A stretch of 20,547 nt of DNA from Peptococcaceae bacterium UBA5752 (lineage in GTDB: Bacteria > Bacillota > Dehalobacteriia > UBA4068). The notes beneath the pieces were generated by a model. It worked only from the letters and a program-made list of their open reading frames with translations. It was not told the DNA's origin and made no database searches. Each line of letters starts with the position of its first letter. Position 1 is the stretch's first letter. Where the stretch lies: positions 84,036-104,582 of the forward strand of contig DIFI01000006.1 in NCBI GenBank assembly GCA_002419055.1, given 5' to 3'. A program made the position numbers and the translations under genes. Below are positions 13,151 to 20,509 of this stretch, one piece after another.

Positions 13151-14638
13151 ATGAAAGTTCTGCTTGTCTATCCCAAAAATCCTGTTACCTATTGGGGTTT
13201 TCAGTATGCCCTAAAATTTATATATAAAAAGGCTGCTTTTCCGCCTCTTGGACTCTTGACGGTCGCAGCAATTCTACCGCAACACTTTGATAAAAAGCTG
13301 ATTGACATGAATGTTGACACACTTACGGACAAGAATCTCTTGTGGGCTGATTATGTCTTCTTGAGCGCCATGGTCGTTCAAAAAGATTCGGTCAGGGAAG
13401 TGATCGACCGCTGCAAGAAACTAGGTGTAAAAACGGTTGCAGGCGGTCCTTTGTTTACATCTGAATATGAGATGTACGATGATATTGATCACCTTGTCTT
13501 AAATGAAGGTGAAATCACGATTCCGGCATTTTTAGAAGATTTAGAGCATGGCACAGCCAAACACCTATACACTTCAGAGGAATGGGCGGATCTAAGTACC
13601 GTACCCGCTCCGCAATGGAATCTCATAAATGTAAAAAAGTATGCGTCACTGAACATCCAATATTCCCGCGGTTGCCCGTTCAACTGTGAATTTTGTAATA
13701 TTACGTCGCTTTTCGGCAACGTACCCCGCACAAAGGGAGTAGACAATCTGCTCAGCGAACTTGACACTATTTACAAAGCCGGCTGGAGAGGCATCGTGTT
13801 TTTTGTTGACGATAATTTTATCGGCAACAAGAAAAAATTGATGGAAGACATCCTGCCTGCCGTTACCCACTGGATGGAGGAGCATAATCACCCCTTTCAA
13901 TTTTTGACGGAAGCGTCCATCAACCTTGCCGATGATGAGAAATTGATGGCCATGATGGCAAAAGCAGGATTTAATTCCGTCTTTATTGGCATTGAAACGC
14001 CTGATGAAGACAGCCTTGCTGAATGCAAAAAAACGCAAAACAAAGGCCGCGATCTGATTTCCTGCATAAAAAAGATCCAGCGTTCTGGGCTGGAAGTTCT
14101 GGGTGGATTTATTGTCGGATTCGATCACGATAACCCTTCGATATTCAACCGAATGATCGAATTTATACAAGAAAGTGGCATAGTTTCAGCGATGGTCGGA
14201 CTTCTCAATGCCCCGAAAGGCACTAAGCTGTATCAGCGTCTTGCGAGCGAGGGAAGGATTACAGATGAATTTTCCGGCGACAACACAAACTTTACAATGA
14301 ATTTTACTCCCATAATGGATAAGAACCTGCTTGTGAACGGCTATCAAAATATCGTTGCCACTATTTATTCACCAAAATATTATTATCAACGTGTCCGCAA
14401 CTTCTTAAAGAGATCGGACTCGGGCAGATCAATGGGTACTGATTTGAATGCAATCAACATTTTAGCGTTTTTAAAATCCATAGTACGGCTGGGAATATTC
14501 GGAAAAGAACGCCGTTATTATTGGAGGCTTATCGCCTGGTCTTTATTGAAACGTCCCAAGCTGCTTCCCGCAGCGGTCCGGTTTTCCATTTGTGGATTCC
14601 ATTTCAGAAAAATTTATGATAGCGTTCCATTGAAGTGA
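13151..14638 (+). CDS. B12-binding domain radical SAM protein (HpnP/DUF4070 type)
   Basis: I start at 13151 (495 aa), with GGAGGAAATT directly before the ATG. Residues 1-135 form the cobalamin-binding-like domain (KVLLVYPKNP, PPLGLLTVAA, VAGGPLFTSE, LNEGE), without the DxHxxG base-off histidine. Residues about 165-380 are the radical SAM barrel with the 4Fe-4S motif CPFNCEFC (C175, C179, C182), FFVDDNFIGN, EASINLADD, GIETPDE and GGFIVGFD. The C-terminus (about 390-495, YSPKYYYQRVRNFL) fits DUF4070. This architecture includes the hopanoid C-2 methylase HpnP, and such enzymes usually methylate unactivated carbons. The substrate here is unknown, as no lipid or peptide gene is adjacent. It appears monocistronic, convergent with the ger operon. 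Confidence 0.93.
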   Translation: MKVLLVYPKNPVTYWGFQYALKFIYKKAAFPPLGLLTVAAILPQHFDKKLIDMNVDTLTDKNLLWADYVFLSAMVVQKDSVREVIDRCKKLGVKTVAGGPLFTSEYEMYDDIDHLVLNEGEITIPAFLEDLEHGTAKHLYTSEEWADLSTVPAPQWNLINVKKYASLNIQYSRGCPFNCEFCNITSLFGNVPRTKGVDNLLSELDTIYKAGWRGIVFFVDDNFIGNKKKLMEDILPAVTHWMEEHNHPFQFLTEASINLADDEKLMAMMAKAGFNSVFIGIETPDEDSLAECKKTQNKGRDLISCIKKIQRSGLEVLGGFIVGFDHDNPSIFNRMIEFIQESGIVSAMVGLLNAPKGTKLYQRLASEGRITDEFSGDNTNFTMNFTPIMDKNLLVNGYQNIVATIYSPKYYYQRVRNFLKRSDSGRSMGTDLNAINILAFLKSIVRLGIFGKERRYYWRLIAWSLLKRPKLLPAAVRFSICGFHFRKIYDSVPLK

Positions 14639-14655
14639 CAACTTAATACTCCAGG

Positions 14656-14687
14656 ATCAGGATGTTGATTGATATAATCGTCCTGAT
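14656..14687. terminator. Inverted repeat between the convergent radical SAM gene and ger operon
   Basis: ATCAGGATG (14656-14664) pairs with CGTCCTGAT (14679-14687), 9 bp including one G-T pair. TAATTAAAA follows on the plus strand, an imperfect U-tract. It is a weak terminator candidate for the radical SAM gene. Confidence 0.4.
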
Positions 14688-14703
14688 TAATTAAAACTAT
14701 CAT
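14686..14703 (-). pseudogene. Relic of the start of a germination D-subunit gene
   Basis: The B2 stop overlaps an ATG in the same ATGA arrangement seen between B1 and the intact D gene. The first 18 bases, ATGATAGTTTTAATTAAT, match the intact D start at 14 positions. The similarity then stops and the frame no longer encodes a membrane segment. This is the expected trace if the duplicated unit once carried D. Confidence 0.55.
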
Positions 14704-15809
14704 GACGGTACAATCTCCTTTTTTCCTGAAAAGCCGCGCACTGCTGCCACTGTCAGCGTAATTACCGGCAAAATCAGTTCAAAAAACGATGTGTAGAATG
14801 CAGCGGCACCGGTGATTGCATAGTCAGCGTGTTCCATGCTAGAATCAAAAATTGCAAGCGCAAAAATTACGGCAATTGCCGCAAAAGTGGGGACAAGAAA
14901 CTTGTATGAATCAAATTTCAGTAGTTGACTGATACCAAAAACAGCGGCATATAAGAGGATAGCGGTTTTAAAAAACAGCAGTGATATTAATATGACGGAA
15001 TAAAGGACTTCCACACGCGTGAAAACGGTCCCAACATTGATTATGCGCATCACTAAAAAACTTGGGAATGTTACTAATGGGGTATAGGGTCCTAATACCG
15101 CAGTGTCTCGTGCCACGTTAAATAATAACGTTACAGCGCCGATTGCAAAGCCTCCCCAAAGGGCTTTCCCTGATCCCTTTGCATTTTGAAAATTGGGAAA
15201 CAACATAAAAAATACAACTATTTCACAGATTGGAATCATGGCAACAGTGTGAGCACTCTGCACATAGTTTTTCAGCGGCAGCGTAAACACAGGCAAAAAA
15301 TTACTAAACTTCATGTTACTAATGAGAAGCGAACTGGTAAACAGGAGAAAGACAAAAGCAATAATCACAAACAATGTTGCGTAACGCGTCATGGTCTTGA
15401 CGCCCTTGCGCACCGCCCAGCAGCAAATAAAAAGAAACATTATCAGCACGACCGGCGTCGGTGTTACCTGCAACAGAGATCCACCAACAAAATCGCCGAT
15501 ATCCCTTGTGTTCAAAAAAACCAAGCTTAAAAAGAAATAAATATATAACGCGGAGAAAATCTTGCCGGCAATTCTTCCTAATACGATGTCATGTATTTCA
15601 ATAAGGCTTTTGCCGGGGAATTTTTTGGCAAGATAAGTGTACATCCATATAATCGGCATGCTTATCAAACAGCCGAGTAAGACGCCGATCCACGCCTCCT
15701 GTTTGGCAAATCCGTGTATGAGGTATGTCAGCAAGGTCGAACCCTGAATGAAGCATCCGACAGAGAACATCATCTGCGCCGTGGATATTTGTTCTGGGCT
15801 CTTTTTCAT
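14700..15809 (-). CDS. Spore germination receptor B subunit, second copy (GerAB/GerKB family)
   Basis: The 369-residue protein is an integral membrane protein of the GerAB/ArcD/ProY family (APC superfamily fold), with about ten hydrophobic segments and a basic end (FSGKKEIVPS). In germinant receptors the B subunit sits in the spore inner membrane and binds the germinant. It has exactly the same length as the B1 copy at 16287-17396 and aligns without gaps, roughly three quarters identical by eye. Differences cluster in loops and some helices (for example SFLVMRIINV against TFLVARLINV, and MEHADYAIT against MYESYIAMT). AAGGAG, inherited from the decayed gerC tail, lies 12 bases before the ATG. 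The frame is intact, so it is probably functional, perhaps with another ligand. Confidence 0.93.
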   Translation of the reverse strand: MKKSPEQISTAQMMFSVGCFIQGSTLLTYLIHGFAKQEAWIGVLLGCLISMPIIWMYTYLAKKFPGKSLIEIHDIVLGRIAGKIFSALYIYFFLSLVFLNTRDIGDFVGGSLLQVTPTPVVLIMFLFICCWAVRKGVKTMTRYATLFVIIAFVFLLFTSSLLISNMKFSNFLPVFTLPLKNYVQSAHTVAMIPICEIVVFFMLFPNFQNAKGSGKALWGGFAIGAVTLLFNVARDTAVLGPYTPLVTFPSFLVMRIINVGTVFTRVEVLYSVILISLLFFKTAILLYAAVFGISQLLKFDSYKFLVPTFAAIAVIFALAIFDSSMEHADYAITGAAAFYTSFFELILPVITLTVAAVRGFSGKKEIVPS

Positions 15810-15817
15810 AAAACGAG

Positions 15818-16050
15818 TTACTCCTTTTCTGGATTCGGTGGTTTGGCGATTCTTCCGAATCCTACCACTTTTCCGTCACATCTATCTCCACTTCAATATT
15901 TTTGAATATCTCATCCCACTGCGGCTCAACTTGCTTTTTACCGTTTTCCTCCTTAACCTCAATCATCGGGGCGACGGCCGAGGTTGTTTCGCTTATTAAT
16001 CCCACCAAAAAGTCACTTGCCGTAACAACCGTTTTATCTGGATCCTCCAT
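15818..16050 (-). pseudogene. Decayed gerC copy with internal deletion and frameshift
   Basis: The sequence matches two separate parts of the intact gerC at 17405-18604: an upstream part (SDFLVGLISETTSAVAPMIE, matching the intact SDLLVGLISETTSAVAPMIE) joined directly to the C-terminal part (PQWDEIFKNIEVEIDV, intact PQWDQIYKNIEVDIDV). The roughly 420 bp between are gone, as are the lipobox and N-terminal third. After EIDV one base is missing relative to the intact gene, giving an early stop, although the old tail and its TAA at 15818-15820 remain readable in another frame. It spaces D from B2 and still carries the ribosome binding site used by B2. A 62-aa peptide could be made but has no signal peptide. 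Confidence 0.9.
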
Positions 16051-16071
16051 CGGCGCTGAATTAATAATAAT

Positions 16072-16290
16072 TTAACTATATTTTAGATGAAGCACATCTT
16101 GGATGATAAATACAGCTCCCTTTGTGGGGCTGGGGATCGATATTCCACGCCACTGCAGTATGGCAAGAACAAATGCGCAAAGAAAGAATACCGAAAGAAC
16201 AGTAAATTCATACCATTTTTTATACTTTATCAATGCCGGGAAATCGGCTAAAGCGATCAATATAAAAAATATGATGATTAAAATTATCAT
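16072..16290 (-). CDS. Small germination receptor D-subunit-like membrane protein (72 aa)
   Basis: The ATG overlaps the B1 stop as ATGA, so translation is coupled to the receptor. The 72 residues have two hydrophobic segments (about 1-18, MIILIIIFFILIALADFP, and about 28-46, FTVLSVFFLCAFVLAILQW) separated by a short basic loop (IKYKKWYE), and a polar tail with SIPSPTKG and IIQDVLHLKYS. Known germinant receptor D subunits are two-helix proteins of this size in or next to gerA-type operons, and they modulate receptor function in Bacillus. The match is by size, topology and position. I consider it a likely fourth subunit. Confidence 0.8.
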   Translation of the reverse strand: MIILIIIFFILIALADFPALIKYKKWYEFTVLSVFFLCAFVLAILQWRGISIPSPTKGAVFIIQDVLHLKYS

Positions 16291-17396
16291 AACAGCACAG
16301 CCTCCTTTTTCCCTGAAAAACCGCGCACTGCTGCAACTGTCAGCGTGATGACCGGCAAAATCAATTCAAAAAACGTGGCGTATATTGAAGCGGTACCGGT
16401 CATAGCAATGTATGACTCATACATGGTAGAATCAAAAACCGCAATCGCAAAAATTACGGCGATTGCCCCAAAAGTTGGGACAAGAAACTTGTATGAATCA
16501 AGTTTCAGTAGTTGACTGATACCAAAAACAGCGGCATATAAAAGGACGGAGGTTTTAAAAAACATGAGTATGATTATCGTGACGGCATAAAGGACCTCCA
16601 TACGCGTAAAGATGGTCCCGACGTTGATTAAGCGTGCCACCAAAAAAGTCGGGGATGTTAATAATGAAGCATAGGGTCCTAATACCGCAGTGTCTCTTGC
16701 CACGTTAAAAAACAATGTTATGGCTCCGATTGCAAAGCCTCCCCAAAGGGCTTTTGCGGATCCTTTGGCATTGCGAAGATTGGGAAACAACATAAGAAAA
16801 GCCATTAGTTCACACATTGGAAGCATGGCAGTAGTGTGACTACCCTCCAAATAATTTTTGAGCGGCAGCGAAAATATAGGTAATAAATTACTGAACTTCA
16901 TAATATTTAAGAGAAGCAAACTGTTGAACAGGAGAACGGCAAAGGCAATAATCACCATCAATTTTGCGTAACTCGTCATTGTCTTTACGCCCTTGCGCAC
17001 CGCCCAGCAGCAAACTAAAAGAAACATTATCAGCACGGCCGGCAGCGGCGTTGTGGGCAACAGAAATCCACCGACAAAATTGCCGATATCCCTTGAACTC
17101 AAAAAAACCAAGTTTAAAAAGAAATAAATATACAATACAGAGAAAATCTTGCCGACAATGCTTCCAAATACGATGTCATTTATTTCAATAAGGCTTTTGC
17201 CGGGGAATCTTTTGGCCAGGGAAGTGTATATCCAGATAATCGGCAGGCTTATCAAACAGCCGAGTAAGACGCAGATCCACGCCTCCTGTTTGGCAAATCC
17301 GTGTATGGGGTATGTCAGCAGAGTCGAAGCTTGAATGAAGCATGCGACGGAGAACATCAGCTGCACCGTGGATATTTGTTCTGAGCTCTTTTTCAT
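16287..17396 (-). CDS. Spore germination receptor B subunit, first copy (GerAB/GerKB family)
   Basis: The 369-residue polytopic protein has the same fold, length and ends as the copy at 14700-15809 (MKKSSEQIST start, AAVRGFSGKKE end). It should span the spore inner membrane and bind a germinant. Shared core motifs include YPIHGFAKQEAW, FPGKSLIEI, WAVRKGVKTMT, LPLKNYLEG, NVARDTAVLGPY and LLYAAVFGISQLLKLDSYKF. The gene starts 8 bp after the gerC stop, with AAGGAG in the gerC tail, and overlaps the D gene by ATGA, forming the classic A-C-B order. This is probably the ancestral copy, since it keeps intact partners on both sides. Confidence 0.95.
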   Translation of the reverse strand: MKKSSEQISTVQLMFSVACFIQASTLLTYPIHGFAKQEAWICVLLGCLISLPIIWIYTSLAKRFPGKSLIEINDIVFGSIVGKIFSVLYIYFFLNLVFLSSRDIGNFVGGFLLPTTPLPAVLIMFLLVCCWAVRKGVKTMTSYAKLMVIIAFAVLLFNSLLLLNIMKFSNLLPIFSLPLKNYLEGSHTTAMLPMCELMAFLMLFPNLRNAKGSAKALWGGFAIGAITLFFNVARDTAVLGPYASLLTSPTFLVARLINVGTIFTRMEVLYAVTIIILMFFKTSVLLYAAVFGISQLLKLDSYKFLVPTFGAIAVIFAIAVFDSTMYESYIAMTGTASIYATFFELILPVITLTVAAVRGFSGKKEAVLL

Positions 17397-17404
17397 AAAA
17401 CGAG

Positions 17405-18604
17405 TTACTCCTTTTCCGGACTCAGTGGTTTGGCGATTCTTCCGGATCCTACCAATTCTACCTTCACATCTATATCCACTTCAATATTTTTGTATATCTG
17501 ATCCCACTGCGGCTTTAACGTTTTCCATTCCCGTGCGTGTCTTTGGTATATGCTATCGCCGAAACCAAAAATATCTGCGTCCAGCTCACGCGTCTTGTTT
17601 ATTGTTGTTTCCACTTCCTTTTTTATTACGCTTTCCGTTGCCTTTTTTAAAAGCTTAGCATTTTTGAGTTCGGCTAAATTTACAGTACCCGTCTGGCTAT
17701 CGAGTGATCCTTCTGCCGTAATTTCCACCTTGATCTTTACGGATCCGTCGTCGTTTATCTGAGGCGTGATTTTGCCTTTTGAAGAAGTTACTATAATTTC
17801 TGCAGTCTCTCCTTCAATATCGACTTTCAGCGCGCTGTATTCTATATTGCTTTTCACCCATTTATAGCCCCTGCTCTCCATCGCGCTAAGCTCACCCACA
17901 AGCTTGTCTTTCTTGAAAACGGCTAGTCCTGAAACATAAATCTGCTTTTTACCGCTTTGCTCCTTAACCTCAATCATCGGCGCGACGGCCGAGGTTGTTT
18001 CGCTTATTAATCCCACCAACAAGTCACTTACCTGAACAACATTTTTATCTATTGATCCGACTGGATCATTCATTAGCATGGTAATTTCTGCGGCGGTAAT
18101 TTTTTCAAAGTTGGGCTGTACGTCGAACACGTCTGCCGCTTTCCCTTTGGCGACAAAAATATATGCGGTCAATCTCGGTTCATAAGAACGCGCAAAGAAA
18201 TCAAGGCTGTCCCGCACGCCTTCCTTTGCCAAATCCTCTCCCAATATGATAAGGTCGTTGTGCGAAAAATACAGTTTCCGGCTATATGCATGAGTTAATT
18301 TGTGTAATATAGAAAGCACGTCCGGCCCGGTATCTTTCGCATTGAAAAAGTTAGAACCTCCAGTGCTTGCCGTTCCGTTGCTTGACGATTGCGATGACAT
18401 CATGGAAGACGATTGTTGTTCTCCGCTGACATTGGCAATCTGCACAGTCATCTCAATATCGTCGGGAGTAGTTGCCTTGTCAAGCCCCACACCCGAGACA
18501 ATGCCAATAGTATTCAGTTCACGGCTGTCCCAGCAGCCGCTTAGATTCAGCATTACCGCTGACGTTATAAGCATTGTGCAGATTAGTTTTAACCGTTTTT
18601 TCAT
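17405..18604 (-). CDS. Ger(x)C family spore germination lipoprotein
   Basis: The 399-residue protein begins with a lipoprotein signal, MKKRLKLICTMLITS... ending in LSGC with the lipidated Cys at 24, followed by the family hallmark WDSRELN. GerC subunits are lipid-anchored on the outer face of the spore inner membrane and join A and B in the receptor. Visible blocks are IVSGVGLDKA, YSRKLYFSHNDLIILGE, DSLDFFARSYEPRLTAYIFV, SDLLVGLISETTSAVAPMIE and the C-terminal PQWDQIYKNIEVDIDV with the closing KVELVGSGRIAKP. A Ser-rich segment (about 60-80) interrupts the N-terminal domain. It starts 12 bp after gerA, with AGGAAAAG close to the ATG. The paralogue type (A, B or K) cannot be fixed. Confidence 0.95.
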   Translation of the reverse strand: MKKRLKLICTMLITSAVMLNLSGCWDSRELNTIGIVSGVGLDKATTPDDIEMTVQIANVSGEQQSSSMMSSQSSSNGTASTGGSNFFNAKDTGPDVLSILHKLTHAYSRKLYFSHNDLIILGEDLAKEGVRDSLDFFARSYEPRLTAYIFVAKGKAADVFDVQPNFEKITAAEITMLMNDPVGSIDKNVVQVSDLLVGLISETTSAVAPMIEVKEQSGKKQIYVSGLAVFKKDKLVGELSAMESRGYKWVKSNIEYSALKVDIEGETAEIIVTSSKGKITPQINDDGSVKIKVEITAEGSLDSQTGTVNLAELKNAKLLKKATESVIKKEVETTINKTRELDADIFGFGDSIYQRHAREWKTLKPQWDQIYKNIEVDIDVKVELVGSGRIAKPLSPEKE

Positions 18605-18616
18605 ATCTTTTCCTGT

Positions 18617-20221
18617 CTATTTATCTCCGCCATGAGAATTCCCCGCCGGAGGAACAAGATATTCTCTTCGTTTTTTGTCATTTCGCGACATTCCCTTCGG
18701 GCGCCCGGTCATCAGCCATAACGGAGCGCGGATCAGCGTATCTTTTAAATCCGCAGACTCAAACGGCACCAGCGGCGAGAGATAGGGCACGCCGAACGAT
18801 TCAAGCGAGGCCAGATGCACCAGGGTTCCAAGCAGGCCTATGGTGATTCCAAAGCCGCCCAATGTGGCCGCAAGTACCAGGAGGATCAGTCTTAAGATTG
18901 CCGCTGAATCAGCCTGGCTGGGGATAACAAAAACCGATACTGCCGTTATGGAAATGACAATAACCATTGGAGTGCCTATAAGCCCCGCCGATACCGCCGC
19001 CTGGCCAATCACAAGCGCGCCCACGATGCTCAATGCCTGACCCACCGGCCGAGGAAGGCGAATGCCGGCCTCGCGCAAGATTTCAAACGTCAGCAACATA
19101 ATCACCGACTCCGCAAATGCCGAAAAAGGGATTCCTTCTCTAGCTTTCGCCATGGTATAAAGCAGGTCGGTTGGTATGAGTTCGCGATGAAAGGTCGTGA
19201 CTGCGACATAGATTGCGGGCGCCATTACCGTGATGGCATAAGCGATATACCTTGTGATCCGGAGCAAGCTCATATAATACGGACGGAAATAATAATCCTC
19301 GGCTGTCTGAAAGCCTTCAATAAACAAATACGGCGCTGTTAGCACAAAAGGAGTCCCATCGACAATAATTGCCACGCGGCCTTCCAAAATCTTTGCCGCC
19401 ACGACGTCCGGCTTTTCGGTATTTCCTATCGTAGCAAAGATAGAAGATGGGGAATCCTCGATATACTGTTCAATATAACCCGATTCCAGAATCGAATCGA
19501 TATTGATGGCGGCCAAGCGCTCTTTTACTTCCTGAATAAGCTCGGGATTTGCAAGCCCTTTGATATAGACAATACATACGTCTGTTCCTGTTTTTTTGCC
19601 CAATTTCATTGATTCCATCATCAGAGAGGGATTTTTGATCTTGCGCCTTAACAGAGAAGTACTTGTACGGAGGTTTTCGGTAAAGCTTTCCCGCGGGCCT
19701 CTGACGACGGTTTCACCCGACGGCTCGCCTATATTGCGCTTGTCCCATCCCTTGCAGTTGATTATTAAGCCCCGATTGGCACCGTCAATCATCAATAAGA
19801 CGTCCCCGTACAGAAATCCGTCTATCGCATCGTTTAGGTCATCCGCCCTCTCTACTTCGCTGACCGAAAGCATGGCTGTTTCAATATGCTTTATCGAGTC
19901 ATCTTTAAAATCATATTGCTCATCCACTAAAACAGATTTATACATAAGGGGCTCAATAATACTCTCATTGATAATCTTTGTATCCGAAAGTCCGTCAATA
20001 AATATCAGCGCAGCGCTGATACATTGATTTGGCCCAAAACAAAATTCACGCACAACAACATCGCTGCTGCCACCCATGATTGTCTTAATTGCCGCTATGT
20101 TATCCTTGAGATTTTTTGATAACTTACGTTGGAGCTCGTTTTGATCTTTTTCTTTTTTATTGTCTTTAATTTGGCTTTTTGATAACCAAAAAGCCGCTTT
20201 TTTAACGATAAATCGAAACAT
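18617..20221 (-). CDS. GerA family spore germination receptor A subunit
   Basis: The 534-residue protein is the first gene of the operon. Residues 1-310 form the soluble N-terminal domain (DNIAAIKTIMGGSSDVVVRE, YGDVLLMIDGANRGLI, VVRGPRESFTENLRTSTSLL, DVCIVYIKGLANPELI). About 315-480 is the membrane domain with five or so helices and conserved loops FRPYYMSLLRI, GREL-like HRELIP, EILREAGIRLPRP and FGVPYLSPLVPF. The tail is basic (KGMSRNDKKRREYL). GerA-type A subunits form the oligomeric channel-like part of the receptor in the spore inner membrane. GGAG lies 8 bases before the ATG. A forespore sigma-G promoter is expected, but I could not pick a convincing one. A TGGTA-N5-TACCA palindrome lies at 20282-20296 upstream. 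Confidence 0.96.
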   Translation of the reverse strand: MFRFIVKKAAFWLSKSQIKDNKKEKDQNELQRKLSKNLKDNIAAIKTIMGGSSDVVVREFCFGPNQCISAALIFIDGLSDTKIINESIIEPLMYKSVLVDEQYDFKDDSIKHIETAMLSVSEVERADDLNDAIDGFLYGDVLLMIDGANRGLIINCKGWDKRNIGEPSGETVVRGPRESFTENLRTSTSLLRRKIKNPSLMMESMKLGKKTGTDVCIVYIKGLANPELIQEVKERLAAINIDSILESGYIEQYIEDSPSSIFATIGNTEKPDVVAAKILEGRVAIIVDGTPFVLTAPYLFIEGFQTAEDYYFRPYYMSLLRITRYIAYAITVMAPAIYVAVTTFHRELIPTDLLYTMAKAREGIPFSAFAESVIMLLTFEILREAGIRLPRPVGQALSIVGALVIGQAAVSAGLIGTPMVIVISITAVSVFVIPSQADSAAILRLILLVLAATLGGFGITIGLLGTLVHLASLESFGVPYLSPLVPFESADLKDTLIRAPLWLMTGRPKGMSRNDKKRREYLVPPAGNSHGGDK

Positions 20222-20361
20222 ATTAGTGCTCCGTTTTTTTGTTGTTTACATTATATTATAGAATTTTTATAAAAATTAATCTGGTAATCTATACCATAGT
20301 ACTTGTTGTATCATATCGGTAAGAGTTTAAAGAGACATACTGCATGAGTTTTAAAGAGTAA

Positions 20362-20461
20362 AAAAGAAAAAGCATCGAAAACTTAATGTGTTCAATACTT
20401 TTTGTAACCTGAAACAATGAAGATTGAACCTTTAGAAGTGGGTGCATTAGCTTTTTCTTTT
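20362..20461. other. Foldable ~100-nt element between the ger operon and the tRNA
   Basis: AAAAGAAAAAGC (20362-20373) pairs perfectly with GCTTTTTCTTTT (20450-20461). Inside, TAATG (20384-20388) can pair with CATTA (20445-20449) and GTTCAAT (20390-20396) with ATTGAAC (20423-20429), all nested. No open frame explains it. It could be a small RNA, a short non-autonomous element or chance AT-rich pairing. 20222-20361 otherwise shows only the short palindrome upstream of gerA. Confidence 0.35.
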
Positions 20462-20470
20462 GATCTCTAT

Positions 20471-20506
20471 AAAAATATCCCTGTTACCTTATTAGATAAC
20501 AGGGAT
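20471..20506 (-). terminator. Intrinsic terminator after the tRNA gene
   Basis: ATCCCTGTTA (20477-20486) and TAACAGGGAT (20497-20506) form a perfect 10-bp stem with a 10-base loop. On the minus strand ATTTTTAT follows. It begins 4 bp after the tRNA 3' end. Confidence 0.85.
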
Positions 20507-20509
20507 TCT

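Noticed and set aside
13646..14170. Minus frame of 174 codons antisense to the radical SAM gene
   Set aside because: It is a shadow of a well-supported gene, with no ribosome binding site or recognisable motif.
15862..16050. The 62-codon frame as a functional small germination protein
   Set aside because: It consists of two non-adjacent gerC pieces joined by a deletion and followed by a frameshift, and lacks the lipoprotein signal.
20222..20300. Sigma-G promoter for the ger operon (GTATA near 20291 on the minus strand)
   Set aside because: No convincing CATnnTA-type -10 at 17-18 bp; AT-rich sequence gives several equally weak choices.
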